Positions 42,706-55,220 of a stretch of 64,000 nt of DNA are shown piece after piece. The stretch is from Gnetum montanum (lineage: Eukaryota; Streptophyta; Gnetopsida; Gnetales; Gnetaceae): positions 19,725 through 83,724 of the forward strand of contig MNCI01017521.1 of assembly GCA_015680685.1 (NCBI GenBank), written 5' to 3'. The notes beneath the pieces are model-generated. The model was not told the origin of the DNA and made no database searches. It saw only the letters and a program-made list of their open reading frames with translations. A program made the position numbers and the translations under genes. How positions within the stretch are numbered: the first letter of the stretch is position 1; every line of letters starts with the position of its first letter.

Positions 42706-44739
42706 ATGAACACTACGAACCCCAATGCTTCAACCAAGCCTATCACGGATATCGTAGGCCCCATGGCTATTCAACAACCCATAGTACAACCAATGGTGGG
42801 ACCTCGCCAATCACTTAGACTGCAAGGGAGAAGCCCATCATTTAACATTATACCCCAGAAGCAATACAATTTCATATATGTAAAAATACAAGTCGGCCTA
42901 GCTGTGGATCAAACTAAAATGGAGGTTAAAAGAAAATATGAATTGTTTCACAAAGGAGGACATGAGTTCATGCCTTCACCGTATGACATCATCCCTCTCC
43001 CAGAGCACTACTCTGAGCTCATCTCTTAGCTCCTACTACTAAAGAATCAGCCTCTGGACCAGTCCATGGCAAATCCTCAATTGGAAGAGGACGATGACTT
43101 CGCAGCTCTATCCGAGCATGAAGATTCGTACCACACCCTCAGCCCACAAACTTATACAAACCCATCATTTCACCGATTCACGGGTGAAACTATGTCCCTC
43201 TAGCCATTCAAAATCACTCAAGCACATGTGCCTCAACAAGAGGCACCCACTCTCATCCCCACTCCTCCAGCAACCGATGCTCAAGTCAACACGCTTTCCC
43301 TCGCAATTCCTCTTGTGGCCACAGTACCCCCATTCTTACAAATACAACCTCCTCAAAATAATGTAGGAGTGACCTTCCCACCCCGAGTGATCGAGATGCT
43401 GCATGTGATACCGGCTTCTACATCCGCTCACTACATACCGCGGATCCAAACCTAAGGAGCACCCCTTACAAATGTAACAAAACAAGTTCAAGGTGTCCCT
43501 ATAGAAAGCGTGACCGGGCAATGGGCTGCGATTGGTACTCAACTGCATCAACCCCCTCACTATAACGTACTGCCTCACACAATTTTACCAGCTAACATCC
43601 CGCAAGCACAACCACAACAACAACAACAACCCCTTATCTACAATGTGCCACCCTTGGCACCCTCCACCACAAATATTTTGCAAGTACAACCTCCAACCAC
43701 ACAACTTTCTTCCTTCCAGCTCATTGTCCAACAATCTAATTTGTATACTGTACAACATCAACAACCTACTATCTCACCTAGTGCCCAAGACTGGGCTAAT
43801 GCCAAAAAGCTAATGTAGAAGCTAACTGACGAGGTCAAACGTCTCAAAACAGCCACTGATAGAGAGCTTAAGGTAGTGGACTTCTATCATGATGACCCTA
43901 TCAGCTCTTCAATTCCACCTCTCACATTACCCAAGGGTGTATCCTTACCCATGTTGACTAAATACAATGGGGAGATAGACACCAACGCTCATCTTATAAC
44001 ATTTAGATTAAAGTACACGCTACTTTATGCATGGCCACATGCCATTCTACAAGTGTTCCCCATGTCCCTCACAGGGAGAGCACTTGATTGGTATCGAGCC
44101 TTGCCCCGAAACTCAATATCCTCTCTAGAAGATTTGATACACCAATTTGTTACCCGGTTCAAATAAAACCTGAATCCTGAAGCAACACTTGATAGCCTCA
44201 TACAGGTCAAGCAAGCACCGCTTGAACCTATCCAAAAATTTATCCAACGGTGGAGTGTGGCCCTCAACGAGCTCCACGAGCCTATCCTAGAGACGTATCT
44301 CCTCACCATTGTAAAAGGGGCTGTCAATGATTTTGTCAAATCCAAACTATATTATCTCAATGCACGCACTCTTAGTCAAGCGTTTGTACAAATCAAGAAC
44401 ATAGAGGAGGCCGCCCAAAACAGTCACAACCCTCCATATTTAGCCTTTAAGAATCAACATAGTAAAAAGAACAAAGAAAAGGCTAAAACAACTATAGCGA
44501 CAGTAGCAAAAACACAACAAGTGAATGTGGGACAACAACGCAAACCACCTGCTGCCCTTGCTAATTATGCTAAACCCACTCCTACGATGGTACCCGAATC
44601 ATCTGCATCACAAAACCCTGTGCTGAGTCGTACGAGAAACTTGGAGAAGAAGGACCCCTCTCAATATATGCAGTTGCCCATGAAACCATTGCAACTATTT
44701 GACCAACTCTTGAAGGCTAGATTGATGAAACATAAATAG
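42706..44739 (+). pseudogene. gag of element A
   Basis: One frame from ATG 42706 to TAG 44737-44739, with no frameshift but internal stops at about 43027, 43201, 43453, 43816 and 44164; most replace Gln by comparison with B. The N-terminal domain holds GPRQSLRLQGRSPSFNIIPQ and FIYVKIQVGLAVDQTKMEVK. The middle is Pro/Gln-rich, and the capsid core has FYHDDPISSSIPPLTLPKGV, then GRALDWYRALPRNS and FIQRWSVALNEL. The terminal LLKARLMKHK-stop matches B's gag end. It encodes the particle shell protein; dead in this copy. Confidence 0.87.
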
Positions 44740-45600
44740 TTTTCCCCCGCAGCCATCCAAAGACATGATCAGTTCTATCAATTGGTTTAGAACCCAAGCC
44801 TGGCAACGCTAGATGAGCCCCCAGTTTCAAAGGGCTTTAGAATGGATCGTTTTTGTGATTATCATCAACGTAATGGACATGGCACAGACTATTGTTTCAC
44901 CCTAAAATAAGATATTCAACGGATGATCGATGGAGGTCAAATTACTTTTGATGAAGCCAATCTAGTCCAACCACAAAACTAGGCCATGGGAGTATATAAA
45001 GATCCTCTAAATACTAAAGAAGCACCCTATGTAATTCACACCATCTACTGCGATAACGAACCAAGAGACCATCTACTACGATCATGAGCAGAAAATGCCC
45101 AAGAGACCATTTTTAGTGCATATTCTGCTCACTGTACAAGCACCTGTGCCATGTGCCCCACTTACCCCACAAAGACCTTATATCATACGAATACTTCCCT
45201 CCGTAGCAATCTCTACCACTGCACCACCAAAACCATACATAGTACATATACCTCCCACCACTACTGCTGCAAATATGCAATCACCTCTTCCTTAGCCCAC
45301 CCCCTACGTAGTTCGAATACCACCTGCAATCGTGACTACGGAGGTACAACCCCTAGCCAGGCCAACTCCATATGTTGTCAGGATACTCAAACGTCTTGAT
45401 GGCCATCAATCATCCACTCCGCAAGCACAGAATAAATTGACCCCCTATGTCATTAGGATTCCTAGCTAGCTTGACATTCAACTGCATTCAACCATCCAAT
45501 AGCAATCCCACCCTACTCCATATGTTGTACAGATTCCAAAACAACCTGATATTTTGAAATCAATAGTTCCCCCATCCCACACATGAGAACTCCTAGTAGA
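44740..45600 (+). pseudogene. Zinc-finger and PYVVRIP-repeat linker (A)
   Basis: Continues in frame after the gag stop: QRHDQFYQLV, RMDRFCDYHQRNGHGTDYCF (Cys-x2-His-x4-His-x4-Cys), then several PYVVRIP or PYIVHIP motifs spaced by Pro-rich sequence. Stops and a frame change near 45060 interrupt it. Confidence 0.75.
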
Positions 45601-45619
45601 CAAGCTTACATGGGAATGC

Positions 45620-46903
45620 TTGGAGAAGGAACACCAACGACTGGCCTTAGGACCTCCCAAGCCTAGCCCGCTAAGTGCAATACCCATGACATCATCCAAC
45701 AATAAACCAAGCACAAGCCATGAGGGTGAATCATCTGGAGAGCATGATATGTGTAAATCAACGATTGTGGATAAAAGTGATAAACCAACTATGCATGCGA
45801 TAAAACTGTTGGGCCCAATGGATCAAATAATTGTAAAAAAAAATATGCCAAACGGTAAAGATTTAGCAACAACTTTAACACAAGTCACGTAGGCGCTCAA
45901 ACGAAAAAACACTTCATTAAGCTTATACGACTTGGTGTTAACCTCTCAAACCCATCATGAAGCCTTAGTGCACATGTTGACATCCATCCCAGTAAGCGAA
46001 GACTTACCTCCAAATGAACCTTCAATTCATGCGGTAATGTATTCACTTCAAGGATCGACTCCTAAGCCACTAAGTTTCCACAATGATAACATCAAAATGG
46101 ATGAGAAAATGGGAGAAGTGACAACCACACCTATGTTCATAATGATACAAATAAATCATTTCAAGATACATAGAGTGCATGTAGGTGATGGAGCCACTAC
46201 AAATGTAGTACCTTATCCCATCGTCGAACAATTAGGACTTACAGAGCTAATTAGACCAACCATGACCACGTGTTTAAAATTGTTTAGTGGATCACGCGTA
46301 GTAGTCAAAGGCACCGTGACTTTGGGATTTATAGCAGGGGATCAATTCCCCACATCTACCGACTTTGTAGTCATCGAAGAGATGCCAGGGTTCAATTTAA
46401 TATTGGGAAGGCCCTGGTTAGCCCAACTGAAAGTAGTCTCTTCCCCCATACACCAAGAGATTCACCTGCCTTATGAAGGTGGAAAAATTATTATACACGG
46501 GGAGGCAGCTACACCTACCATCTCATCATATATAAATATAGATCAAGGCTCAGAGGTTATGCTTGAAGAGCCTAAACAAGACGATACAAATGAGCAACAG
46601 AGATGCATGCACACGGTGAGCAATGATCCATTAAACACAAAGACAAATTCACCCAACACAGAAATACTCGGGCCTGAAATTGTACATACACTGCCTCACC
46701 TAGAAACTACAAAAAACGTAGAGACTATAGTACATGCAGAAATACCAGAAAGCACCAACGCGGGAACTGTTCCATCAGATGTCCTTTGGGCTAAATTACC
46801 ATTCAACGTGATCAGCGAAGGAGATGCTGAATATAGAATCATACTCGTTAACACTACTCCTAATGTTAAAGTGAAGAAAATTAAAAAATTACTAAGCCAT
46901 TAA
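45620..46903 (+). pseudogene. Protease region of element A
   Basis: The frame 45620-45892, then 45932-46903: a linker (LALGPPKPSPLSAIPMTSS, then KLLGPMDQIIVKKNMPNGKD) leads to NHFKIHRVHVGDGATTNVVP, with the active-site loop changed from DDGA to GDGA. LKLFSGSRVVVKGTVTLGFI and PGFNLILGRPWLAQLKVVSS follow. The acidic tail runs to TAA at 46901-46903. The linker between 45810 and 46030 shows what is missing in B at its lone N. Loss of the catalytic Asp alone would inactivate it. Confidence 0.85.
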
Positions 46904-46914
46904 ATGACATTCAA

Positions 46915-47125
46915 GTTCGAAACGATGTTAAACTACCTTCACAGTCCAGAATGATGTTAAACTATCATGTCTGCAACGACATGAAACTAGCCACGATCAG
47001 AAATGGTCAGTCTACCGAGAAATCCATCTGTGTCACTTGAAGCTTCCTCTTGTTCACGCATGACCTGAAATGGTCTTAAACTAGTGCATGTGGCCCGAAA
47101 TGGCCTTAAACTAGACCTCTTTCTT
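46915..47125 (+). repeat. Intermodular repeat zone after protease (A)
   Basis: Units of (G)AAATGGCCTTAAACTAG and CGATGTTAAACTA, the reverse-strand form of B's zone at 36180-36530. Between this and the antisense gene (47498) lies only AT-rich sequence, including an (AT)n microsatellite at 47362-47388. Confidence 0.7.
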
Positions 47126-47354
47126 ACACTTTGTTTTTCTTGCGAATTCAAGTTCATTGTTCAAATTTACGCTCGCATGTCATGTTATAAACAATAGTTT
47201 CACAATTATCCTTTCCTCATAATTACATTTCTACTTGCGTTCCCACTTCATGCATTACATTTAAACAACAAAACAAACCAAAACATTTTACATTGCTGTG
47301 TCGTATTTATATTTAAACTCAAAAGTTAAAAAAGAAAAATAGAAACAAAATATA

Positions 47355-47361
<7 letters not shown>

Positions 47362-47388
<27 letters not shown>
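47362..47388. repeat. (AT)n microsatellite
   Basis: Uninterrupted AT dinucleotides. No other feature nearby. Confidence 0.9.
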
Positions 47389-47497
47389 GTAATCAATATA
47401 GTTAGACATGTACAACAATTAACCGATTCCATTCACTAGTTCAATACAATTCAAGGAAAAACATGAGCCAGGATAGTTTCAAAATCAAAATTAAACA

Positions 47498-50400
47498 TTA
47501 GGGACGGGAGGGTTGTCCCCTTTCAGACCCGTCGACACCATGGGCCCCCACTCCGTTGGGGCCACCTTCTTGCACATTGTCGTCGCCTCGACCCTATAAA
47601 ACACAAAAGAAACAATCAACACAAGAACAAAAGAGAAAAACTCTCAAACATTGCTCAATGAACAAATTTCATAATAGCAAAATGCTTACCGTAGGAGACC
47701 CCCTTAAACCAAATTCTAACCGACGGAGAATTTCTTCCTTTGAGATGCTAGCCCGGTCAGTCCCATCGAGGCCTAGATCGACATCCACCAAGGCTTTCCC
47801 CTTGTCAACTATTGACCATGTGGGATGTTTCAAGGGAAATTCACCCATAGGGACCTTCCCAGAAGCAGTCGTAATCACCCTCATGGGTAATTCCATCTTA
47901 ATAGTGGTATTCTTAGCAAAGGTATCAAATGCAAAACGTAGACCCAGACCCTCTACAAACATTTCAAGCTAACGCTTTTCTATGGATACTTCCTTCAATG
48001 ACTTCTTGTAATGATGCTTGTGGTTCTTCTCATCTTGACCCCACTTATGCACCTTGGAAGCGAAAGCCTTCCAATCCTGGCACTTGAGGTTTAGTAGATC
48101 TATCTGGGCCTTACGCTCTGCTAGTTTCCGAGTCAGAGATGCATGGCGATTTAGCAGGTTCCAATATCTAGTATAAGAGATCTCGAAAGTTCGTCAAGAA
48201 CGATCACCTGTTAGTCTGGCCGAGGCAAACTCATAACAAGCCTTGAGATCATTGCGTTTAGCTGATAACTCGGAAACCTCTTTTTCCTTTTCCTGGATTT
48301 GCAACCATAACTATTCAATGAAATGCCGACAGGTCCAAAGAGATTTGGCGTTATGCACGAGACCTTTCGCCACCTTGTCATAGACCTGCCTCAGTATCTG
48401 TTAAACTTCTGGTGGTAGTGCAGGCAAACTCTCAATACAAATAGGCTCATATGGATCCCACTTTAGCTTAGCTCCTACACATATGAAAAGAACAGGAATT
48501 AGATCTTAGATGGAAAAAAAAAGTGTGAAACTCGAAGGCTGCAAAACACTCAAGACACCTGTACCTATTTCAGGGTGGGCTTGCTGAATGCGCTCGACCA
48601 CCTCGTCAACAATACTGGTCACAAAATCCATCTTACTTGGCATCTCGGTCCAAGTAAATGGTTCATGAGTATGAGATGGATGAGCATCTATGGTTGTTTC
48701 AGGGGGAGCCACTATCATTGGCAGTTCCAACCGCATCATAGGAATCGTCCTATCTTCGTCTGGAAGTGATAAAAACATAAAGTTAAAACCACATAATGAA
48801 AATAACAATTCACAAGGCAACACAATAAAAAAATGAACATACCATGTTCTCTGTCCTCTTTCTGGTTTGGAGGGTCACTAAGGTCCAATCTCCCCTTAAG
48901 GAAGCTACTGAACATCTCATCAACACCATCCCAGTCATCGACCAGTTCTGTCTCTATGGTGTCTTCCGCCAGCTCTTTCGTCACTTCCAACTGGTCTTTG
49001 CCGATCTCTTCCTCCTCAATTATTAAGTCTGTCGGAACTTCCTCCTTCTCAACAATGGTTTCTAGCTCCTATCCCCTCACTTCCCAAGTCAAGTCTGAAG
49101 ACATTAGTTTCATGTAAGTGGTCAAAATGAAAAAAATGAATAAGACGAAAATGACAATACAATAAGTGCACCAAGCTTATTCACCTCAAACAGGAATTTT
49201 GAACCATATTCACTTTACCCTTGGCTCTTCCACAGCTGAGGCCATCTCTTTAGGAAATTCATGCTTCTGAATCTTTGATTTGGCTTGCTTGATGGTCTCT
49301 TTGATGACCCGATCAGCTCTCTTTGCAGTGTAGGGCACATTCTCTAGTTCCAACCCCACACTGTCACGTGTATGGATTGAAGTACCAGATGACCCCTCTG
49401 TTGTGATGGAAACTGATTCATCAATCCTCTTGGGTGCATCTTGGGACTTAGCTACCTCGAACAAATGGTTAATCCATGGGCGAGATAATTGAGTGTGATC
49501 CCATAAAACATACTTATTGTCTGCGTGAAGCACTACAAATTCGGCCAAGCGACGTAGATAACCTGTGAAAAATGCAAAGGTAAAATGGGATTGCGCCTCA
49601 ACATTTGAACGCAATCGCACTATCTCCTTATGGAAACCCGACAACAAAAATTGAACCCAATTATAGCGCATCCTGGTCTCTAAAATGCTCCGCATGATGC
49701 GCATGGCCTCCACCCCAAGACTCTTCACTTGAGACAGGGATTTAGGAAATACCCATGCCCTAAACAGGGGATACAATTCATTGACTTCCATCACCTTTGA
49801 TGTTCCCTGCATAAGGAATCCTTTAGAGCCCTTGGCAATGCCCAACCAATCTTCTAGCTCACGTACCACATGGAGCTCTTTCTGTGCCCTGTACAAAACC
49901 ACATCCACGCCATTTGCTGGGACACCAAAGAGGTCTGAAAAGAACTTGGCTAATAGATGGAAAACTATTTTAACACCCTTAATAAGAGTGTTGTAGTAGG
50001 TGACAGAGTTGTCAAATGAATCGACAATTCCAATCATTTCAGCTATAGAGACATCAGGGCTTGGGGTTGTGAACAACTCCATGAGGTTAGCATCATCCAA
50101 AAAACGGACAAGAGACAGTGGGGCACTGGTAAGCAACCATCGATGCGCCTTGCTAATCTCCCCAAACTTCATCCATAGGGTGCTCTCAGTCTGCCCTGTC
50201 GTAATAGGGTCTCCACCAAGGGGGACATTAACTGTAAACACAATTTAAAACCATACCCCGACCAGCTCAACTTCTAAGAGGAAAGGCTCAAGATCCCTGC
50301 AGATAACTAGAATGCCATGGTAAATCAGCTATACACCAAAATGAAATAGAGAAACGAAATTCCACGTTGAAAACTAATATTTCGAAAAAAATTACTAACT

Positions 50401-51043
50401 TTTTACACTCGGCGTATACGCTGCCAAAAAACTGTTTACACTCAGCATATATGTTGCTGAAAAACTATTTACACTCGGCGTATACGCTGCCAAAAAAATG
50501 TTTACACTCGGCATATACACGGCCAAAAAACTAATTACACTCGACGTATACACTGCCCAAAAACTGTTCACACGGTGTATACGCTACCAAAAAACTATTT
50601 ACACTCAGCGTACACACCACGAAACTATTTATGTCCAACTATTAAAACACGTCTACGCTCAGCGTACAAACCCTGTACGCTATCAAAACATGTCTACACC
50701 CAGCATACAGACCCTGTACGCTATCAAAACCATCTACGCTCAACGTACAAACCCTGTACGCTATCAAAACCATCTACGCTTTGCGTACAGACCTTGTACA
50801 CTGTCAAAACTATCTACGCTCAGTGTACAGACCTTGTACACTGTTAAAAATGTCTACTCCCAAATAACAAGTACAAAGGAAAGCGATTAAATAAGGTAAG
50901 ATTAGAGCCTACCTATGTGCCGATCTAGGCCACGATGGAATCCTAGGCCTAGGCAAACACTGCAGCATGGCCTCACTTTCCTCCGTGAAAGTCAAGTCAG
51001 GCCACTTTCTCCCTTGGCCTTCTACCTCTTTTTCCTTTCCCAT
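47498..51043 (-). pseudogene. Antisense gene carried by element A (homologue of the gene at 31332-35982)
   Basis: Exons on the minus strand: 51043-50913, a remnant of exon 2 (50296 to about 50254), 50231-49191, 49079-48843, 48759-48565, 48474-47690, 47593-47498. Exon 1 is fully open here (it begins MGKEKEVEGQGRKW), and exon 4 is open over 340 codons until TGA just before its end. Most of exon 2 and all of exon 3, the FCP1-like part, are deleted after VELVGV. The exon 4 donor is mutated (TT for GT), and exon 7 has several stops. Matching exon lengths and sequence with B confirm the gene structure independently of any prediction. It lies between protease and RT, opposite to gag-pol. Confidence 0.8.
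50400..50880. repeat. TACGC-motif cluster in intron 1 of A's antisense gene
   Basis: Repeated ACTCGGCGTATACGCTGCC units, then CTACGCTCAGCGTACA units. ORFs at 50498-50890 and 50575-50847 are repeat artefacts. Confidence 0.8.
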
Positions 51044-51263
51044 TTTGGCATCCTGTAAGCTGAATCTCACAGGTTTATGCTGGGGTTTAAGCCTCTACGC
51101 TCACACTGGGGTTTGAGCCTCTACGCTCATGCTTACGCTGGGGTTTGCTACTCTATGCTTATGTCGGGGTTTGGTGCTTTACGCTTACGCTACGACTGAG
51201 GTTTACACTCACGCTCCGGTCTGATGCAGGTTTACGCTGCCTCTCACAACTGACAGCCTTACG

Positions 51264-51273
51264 CTATATATAG
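51264..51273 (-). promoter_or_regulatory. TATA box of the antisense gene in element A
   Basis: CTATATATAG, 221 bases upstream of the exon 1 ATG at 51043. The leader contains TTACGCT/CTACGCT motifs as in B. Confidence 0.6.
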
Positions 51274-51524
51274 CCCCCCGTTGACCCCGCTGCCACCGCC
51301 GCTGCCTTTCATTTTTATTTATTTATTTTATTTTATTTTATTAAATTTAATCAAAATGATTCAAAGTACAAAATGCAGGAAAATGCAAGACAAAGTAACA
51401 AGATAATGAACACTACCACATACCATATTCCCTGGTAAACCAATTTCGGTTGCCCACACTGAACATTCTGGTGCAAACTCTTCAGTACAGATTATACATC
51501 AACGAGGCATCATCAAGCCACATT

Positions 51525-51735
51525 CAGCCCGATAAGACGTTAAAATGCCACATTCAGCTCGGTAAGGCGTTAAACTGCCACATTCGGCCTGGTAAGGCGT
51601 TAAACTGCCACATTCAGCCCAGTAAGGCGTTAAACTATCACATTCGGCCCGGTAAGGTGTTGAACTGCCACATTCGGCCCGGTAAGGCGTTAAACTACCA
51701 CATTCAGCCCGGTAAGGCATTAAACTAGCATGCGT
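51525..51735. repeat. 30-bp minisatellite between antisense gene and pol (A)
   Basis: Seven units with core GGCCCGGTAAGGCGTTAAAC, then TGCCACATTC. They are related to B's three diverged units at 30780-30910. ORFs on both strands here follow the repeat period and are not genes. Confidence 0.88.
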
Positions 51736-51828
51736 CTCAGCACAATGATAAACCACCACCATATACATACATATGATTTATGTTGCCAAGGAATGCATAA
51801 CAACACCTACTAGCTCACTCTGCTCTCT

Positions 51829-51841
51829 TTTTATTGGCAGG
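51829..51841 (+). promoter_or_regulatory. Candidate 3' splice site before pol (A)
   Basis: TTTTTATTGGCAG, then GAGCAAGCC. Identical core in B. The pol frame has no ATG at its start. Confidence 0.5.
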
Positions 51842-54101
51842 AGCAAGCCTAATGGATTATCAGCATTTATCCACACCATTGACCATCGATGGACCATATG
51901 GAAAGATCACAAGAGAAATCGACATAAATTCCATCAACTTAGGTCTATCAACGGATGCCACATTCATAGCCTCAACCCAACAAACGCTAGACAGCTACAA
52001 AGGTATGACAAAATCCCTCGACATAGAAGTTGATAGCATCACTAAAGACTTGTTGACTAAAACCCCCATCGCTATGCCTAACGGTAAAATCAAGATATTA
52101 AAATTGAGTACATTATTGCAACCTCAACTAGCCAAAGACATAGAAGATGTGCTTCGAGACATATAAAAGTATTCTCTTGGTCTTACACTGACATTCCTGG
52201 GTTAGATCCTTGAATCATCTAGCACAATATTATACTCGATCCAAAATTAAGGCCAGTGAAACAAAAGCCATGAAAGGTTAAGCTTGAGGTAGCGTTGGCA
52301 GTTCGCAATGAGATTACCAAACTCTATCAGGTAGGTTTCATTCGGGTTGTTGACTACATTGATTGGGTGTCCAACATGGTCATTGTCCCAAAGAAGAACG
52401 GAGGCATTTGCCTATGCATTGACTTCCAGGACCTCAATGTTTCAACCATAAAAGATGATTTCCCCCTACCCAGCATCGATCAACTTGTTGATTCAACAGC
52501 TGGGCATGCCTTGTTATCTTTTATGGATGGTTTCTCAGGATATAACCAGATACGCATTAACCCAGAGCATCAGCTTCGGACTACCTTTATGACACCATGG
52601 GGTACTTTCTGTTACACGATGATGTCATTCGGTCTCAAGAACGCTGGGGCCACATATCAGTGATTACATACTTCAATCGCTCAATGATTATGTAGATGAC
52701 ATCGCAATTAAATCGAAAACACTAGAACAACATGTCCAAGATTTAGATTTGATCCTAAAATTTTGTTTAAAATACGAACTTAGGCTTAACCCAAAGAAAT
52801 GTTTTTTCGGAGTAAAAATAGGCAAGATGCTAGGCTTTGTAGTGTTAGAAACAGGAATACGAGTGGACCCAGATAAGGTTAAAGCTGTCATCAATCTAAA
52901 ACCAGCAAGCAACATTACTAAACTTTGGGGTCTACAAGGTAGACTACAATTCATCAGACGTTTCATAGAAAAACTGATGGACAAGTTAAAACCCATGAGC
53001 CATTTGTTACGAAAGAATGTCCATTTTGAATGGACTCCATAGTGCTAGGAATCCTTCGACCATATTAAAACAGCACTGGCTCAGCTACCGATAGTGTACC
53101 CTCCATAGAACAATAAACCCTTCTACATCTATCTCGCTACGTCGGATGCATCCATTGCTTTTATGCTTTGCCAGAAATGAGACGATGGGACTAAAATCCC
53201 TGTTTATTATTTGAGCCATGCATTAATGGCCCACAAAAAGAAGTACAATGAGGTAGAGAGGTCATGTTTAGCCCTCGTCTTTTCCCTAAAGAAATGACGA
53301 CATTACCTCTTCCATAACCAAACCAACATAATTTGTAAAGATAATGTACTCAGAGCCATCACCAATAACATTTATGAGTCAAGCAGAATAGTGCGTTGGA
53401 AAGCCATAATAGCCGAATTCGACCTGCATTACATAGTGCAGTCATCAGTCAAGGGTCAAGCCATAGCGAACCAACTGACTACATCACCAACACATGATCA
53501 AGCAACAATAGAGCCATCGTTTCCAAATGAAAACGTGAGTGCGATAGACATAGTTCCCGATGAGTACGAAGCTATTTTGAACTTTGATGGAGCATCCACC
53601 TCTCGAGGGAGAAGTGCTACCGCCGTCATCACCTATCCCTCTGGGGAGATCTGACCCTTTGCTTATCGCTTCAACTTTCATTGTACCAACAACATAGCAG
53701 AATATGAAGGTCTCCTTAGGGGCCTTACAGCAGCATTAACTTCCAACATCACGCGACTTGTGGTAAGGGGCGACTCACAATTGGTTTTAAACCAAGTCAC
53801 AGACATTTATACATGCAAAGTGCAACATTTACAACCATACTATGACTTAGCTAAATACTTACTGAAACAATTCGAAAACATGGATGTGCAACATGTCTCC
53901 AGAAATGATAACACCATTGTAGATGCACTTGCCATGCTATCTCTAAACATATCGCCAGACATGTTCCATATGTTGCCTATCTCTATAATCAGTTGTGCTA
54001 AACCCATAATTGATACTCTTGATGAATTACCGATCGCATCCGTTAGTACAACACACGTGATAGAATGGTACAATGACATAAAAGAGTATCTTCTACACGG
54101 T
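51841..54101 (+). pseudogene. Reverse transcriptase and tandem RNase H of element A
   Basis: It starts at the splice acceptor with LMDYQHLSTPLTIDGPYGKI. RT blocks WVSNMVIVPKKNGGICLCID, FMDGFSGYNQIRINPEHQ and WGTFCYTMMSFGLKNAGATY are followed by a deletion of about 23 bases near 52660 that shifts the frame just before NDYVDDIAIKSK. The gypsy RNase H (YYLSHALMAHKKKYNEVERS) and the second RNase H (NFDGASTSRGRSATAVI, NNIAEYEGLLRGL, VVRGDSQLVLNQV) follow. Several Trp and Gln stops interrupt. The frame ends at EWYNDIKEYLLHG, where element C is inserted; it resumes at 61081. Confidence 0.9.
54097..54101. repeat. Target-site duplication of element C, left copy
   Basis: ACGGT, repeated at 61076-61080 on the other side of element C. 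Confidence 0.92.
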
Positions 54102-55220
54102 TGATGAGTGGCGACGTACCCCTACACTCAACCATACGAAACGAGCGTCGCACGCTCGATCCGGTCGAACTCTGCAGATGGACTAGTTGTGGTATCTAGA
54201 TAGTTAGCCGTAGGTCGCAGTTCATTGTCTTCCCATCTAGACTAGTTTTGCATATGTCACGTATGGTTTAGTCTAGATGAGGTGTATGATGTGTTCCTAA
54301 ATCTAATGCTACTCCTGATGGCAGTGGAAAATAATATTAACTAATTCTAAGCTAAGAGGAAAAGGTAAGAAAATCTAATCTAGCCTAAGTGCGACGAGCA
54401 ACCGATTCCTTGATCAACCGTACACATCTTGGACTTCGTGCACGACTGCCACTGGGACTACCAAGCATAGGCCTAGGTACGCCACTGGGATTACCAAGCG
54501 CAGACCCCAAATACGCCACTGGGTTACCAAGCGTAGATCCCCCTAGCTACACCACTGGGCTACCAAGCAGTCACACTTAAATGCTCGTAATCAAGTCGAA
54601 CTCGTTCCGCTTCTAGGAGTTTAGGGTTGAGAGACTAATCGCGATAAGTAACCGATTCCTTAACTAGCCGTACACACCCGTAGATGCTCGTAGTCAAGTC
54701 GTACTTACACCGCGCTATGAAAGCAATAAATAACATGAAATAAATAACAATAAATAAACTAAGTGAATGCTGCAATGATGAAGTAATCTCGATCTTTATT
54801 GCCGGTCATGTGCGTGTCCAAGTACGGCACACTCGAATAAAGACACCGTACAATCACATTCACCACACTGCGGGCAGACACGTGAAAATTCTAACTTTGG
54901 AGGGATCAAACTGCCAGAGCTTCGCTACACTAAAACTGGGATCGAAATGAGGGAAAGCCGCCTCTTATTTATAGGAATTGCGGCTGGCTATGATATCGCG
55001 TACGCGATATCGCAGGGAAGGATGCGATATCGCATACGCGATATCGCGGGGGATGAGACATTGTGTGGGACGCGATATCGCGTACGCGATATCGCGGCCC
55101 ATGATACATCGCATACGCGATATTGCGGCCCATGATACAACGTGGGTGCGTTATCTTAGGTGCCTTAACGTGGGTGCCTTAAGGCGACCACCAGCACTAT
55201 GAGCAATTCAGGTCTCATCA
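54102..55220 (-). repeat. 3' LTR of element C
   Basis: Begins TGATGAGTGGCG and ends GGTCTCATCA; 1119 bp. It contains four roughly 35-bp CCACTGGGATTACCAAGC repeats (54445-54575) and, upstream of the minus-strand TATA box at 54964-54973, four palindromic units (54990-55130). A small ORF over the former repeats (54389-54580) is not a gene. Confidence 0.93.
54990..55130. repeat. CpG-rich palindrome array in U3 of C's 3' LTR (four units)
   Basis: Units centred near 55001, 55035, 55083 and 55118, each built on TATCGCGTACGCGATA flanked by further GCGATATCGC arms. The third is a perfect 24-bp palindrome. The other LTR has only two units. Confidence 0.88.

Noticed and set aside
54389-54580. 63-codon ORF duplicated at 60307-60498
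   Set aside because: Identical because both lie in C's LTRs; it follows a roughly 35-bp repeat and has no other support.
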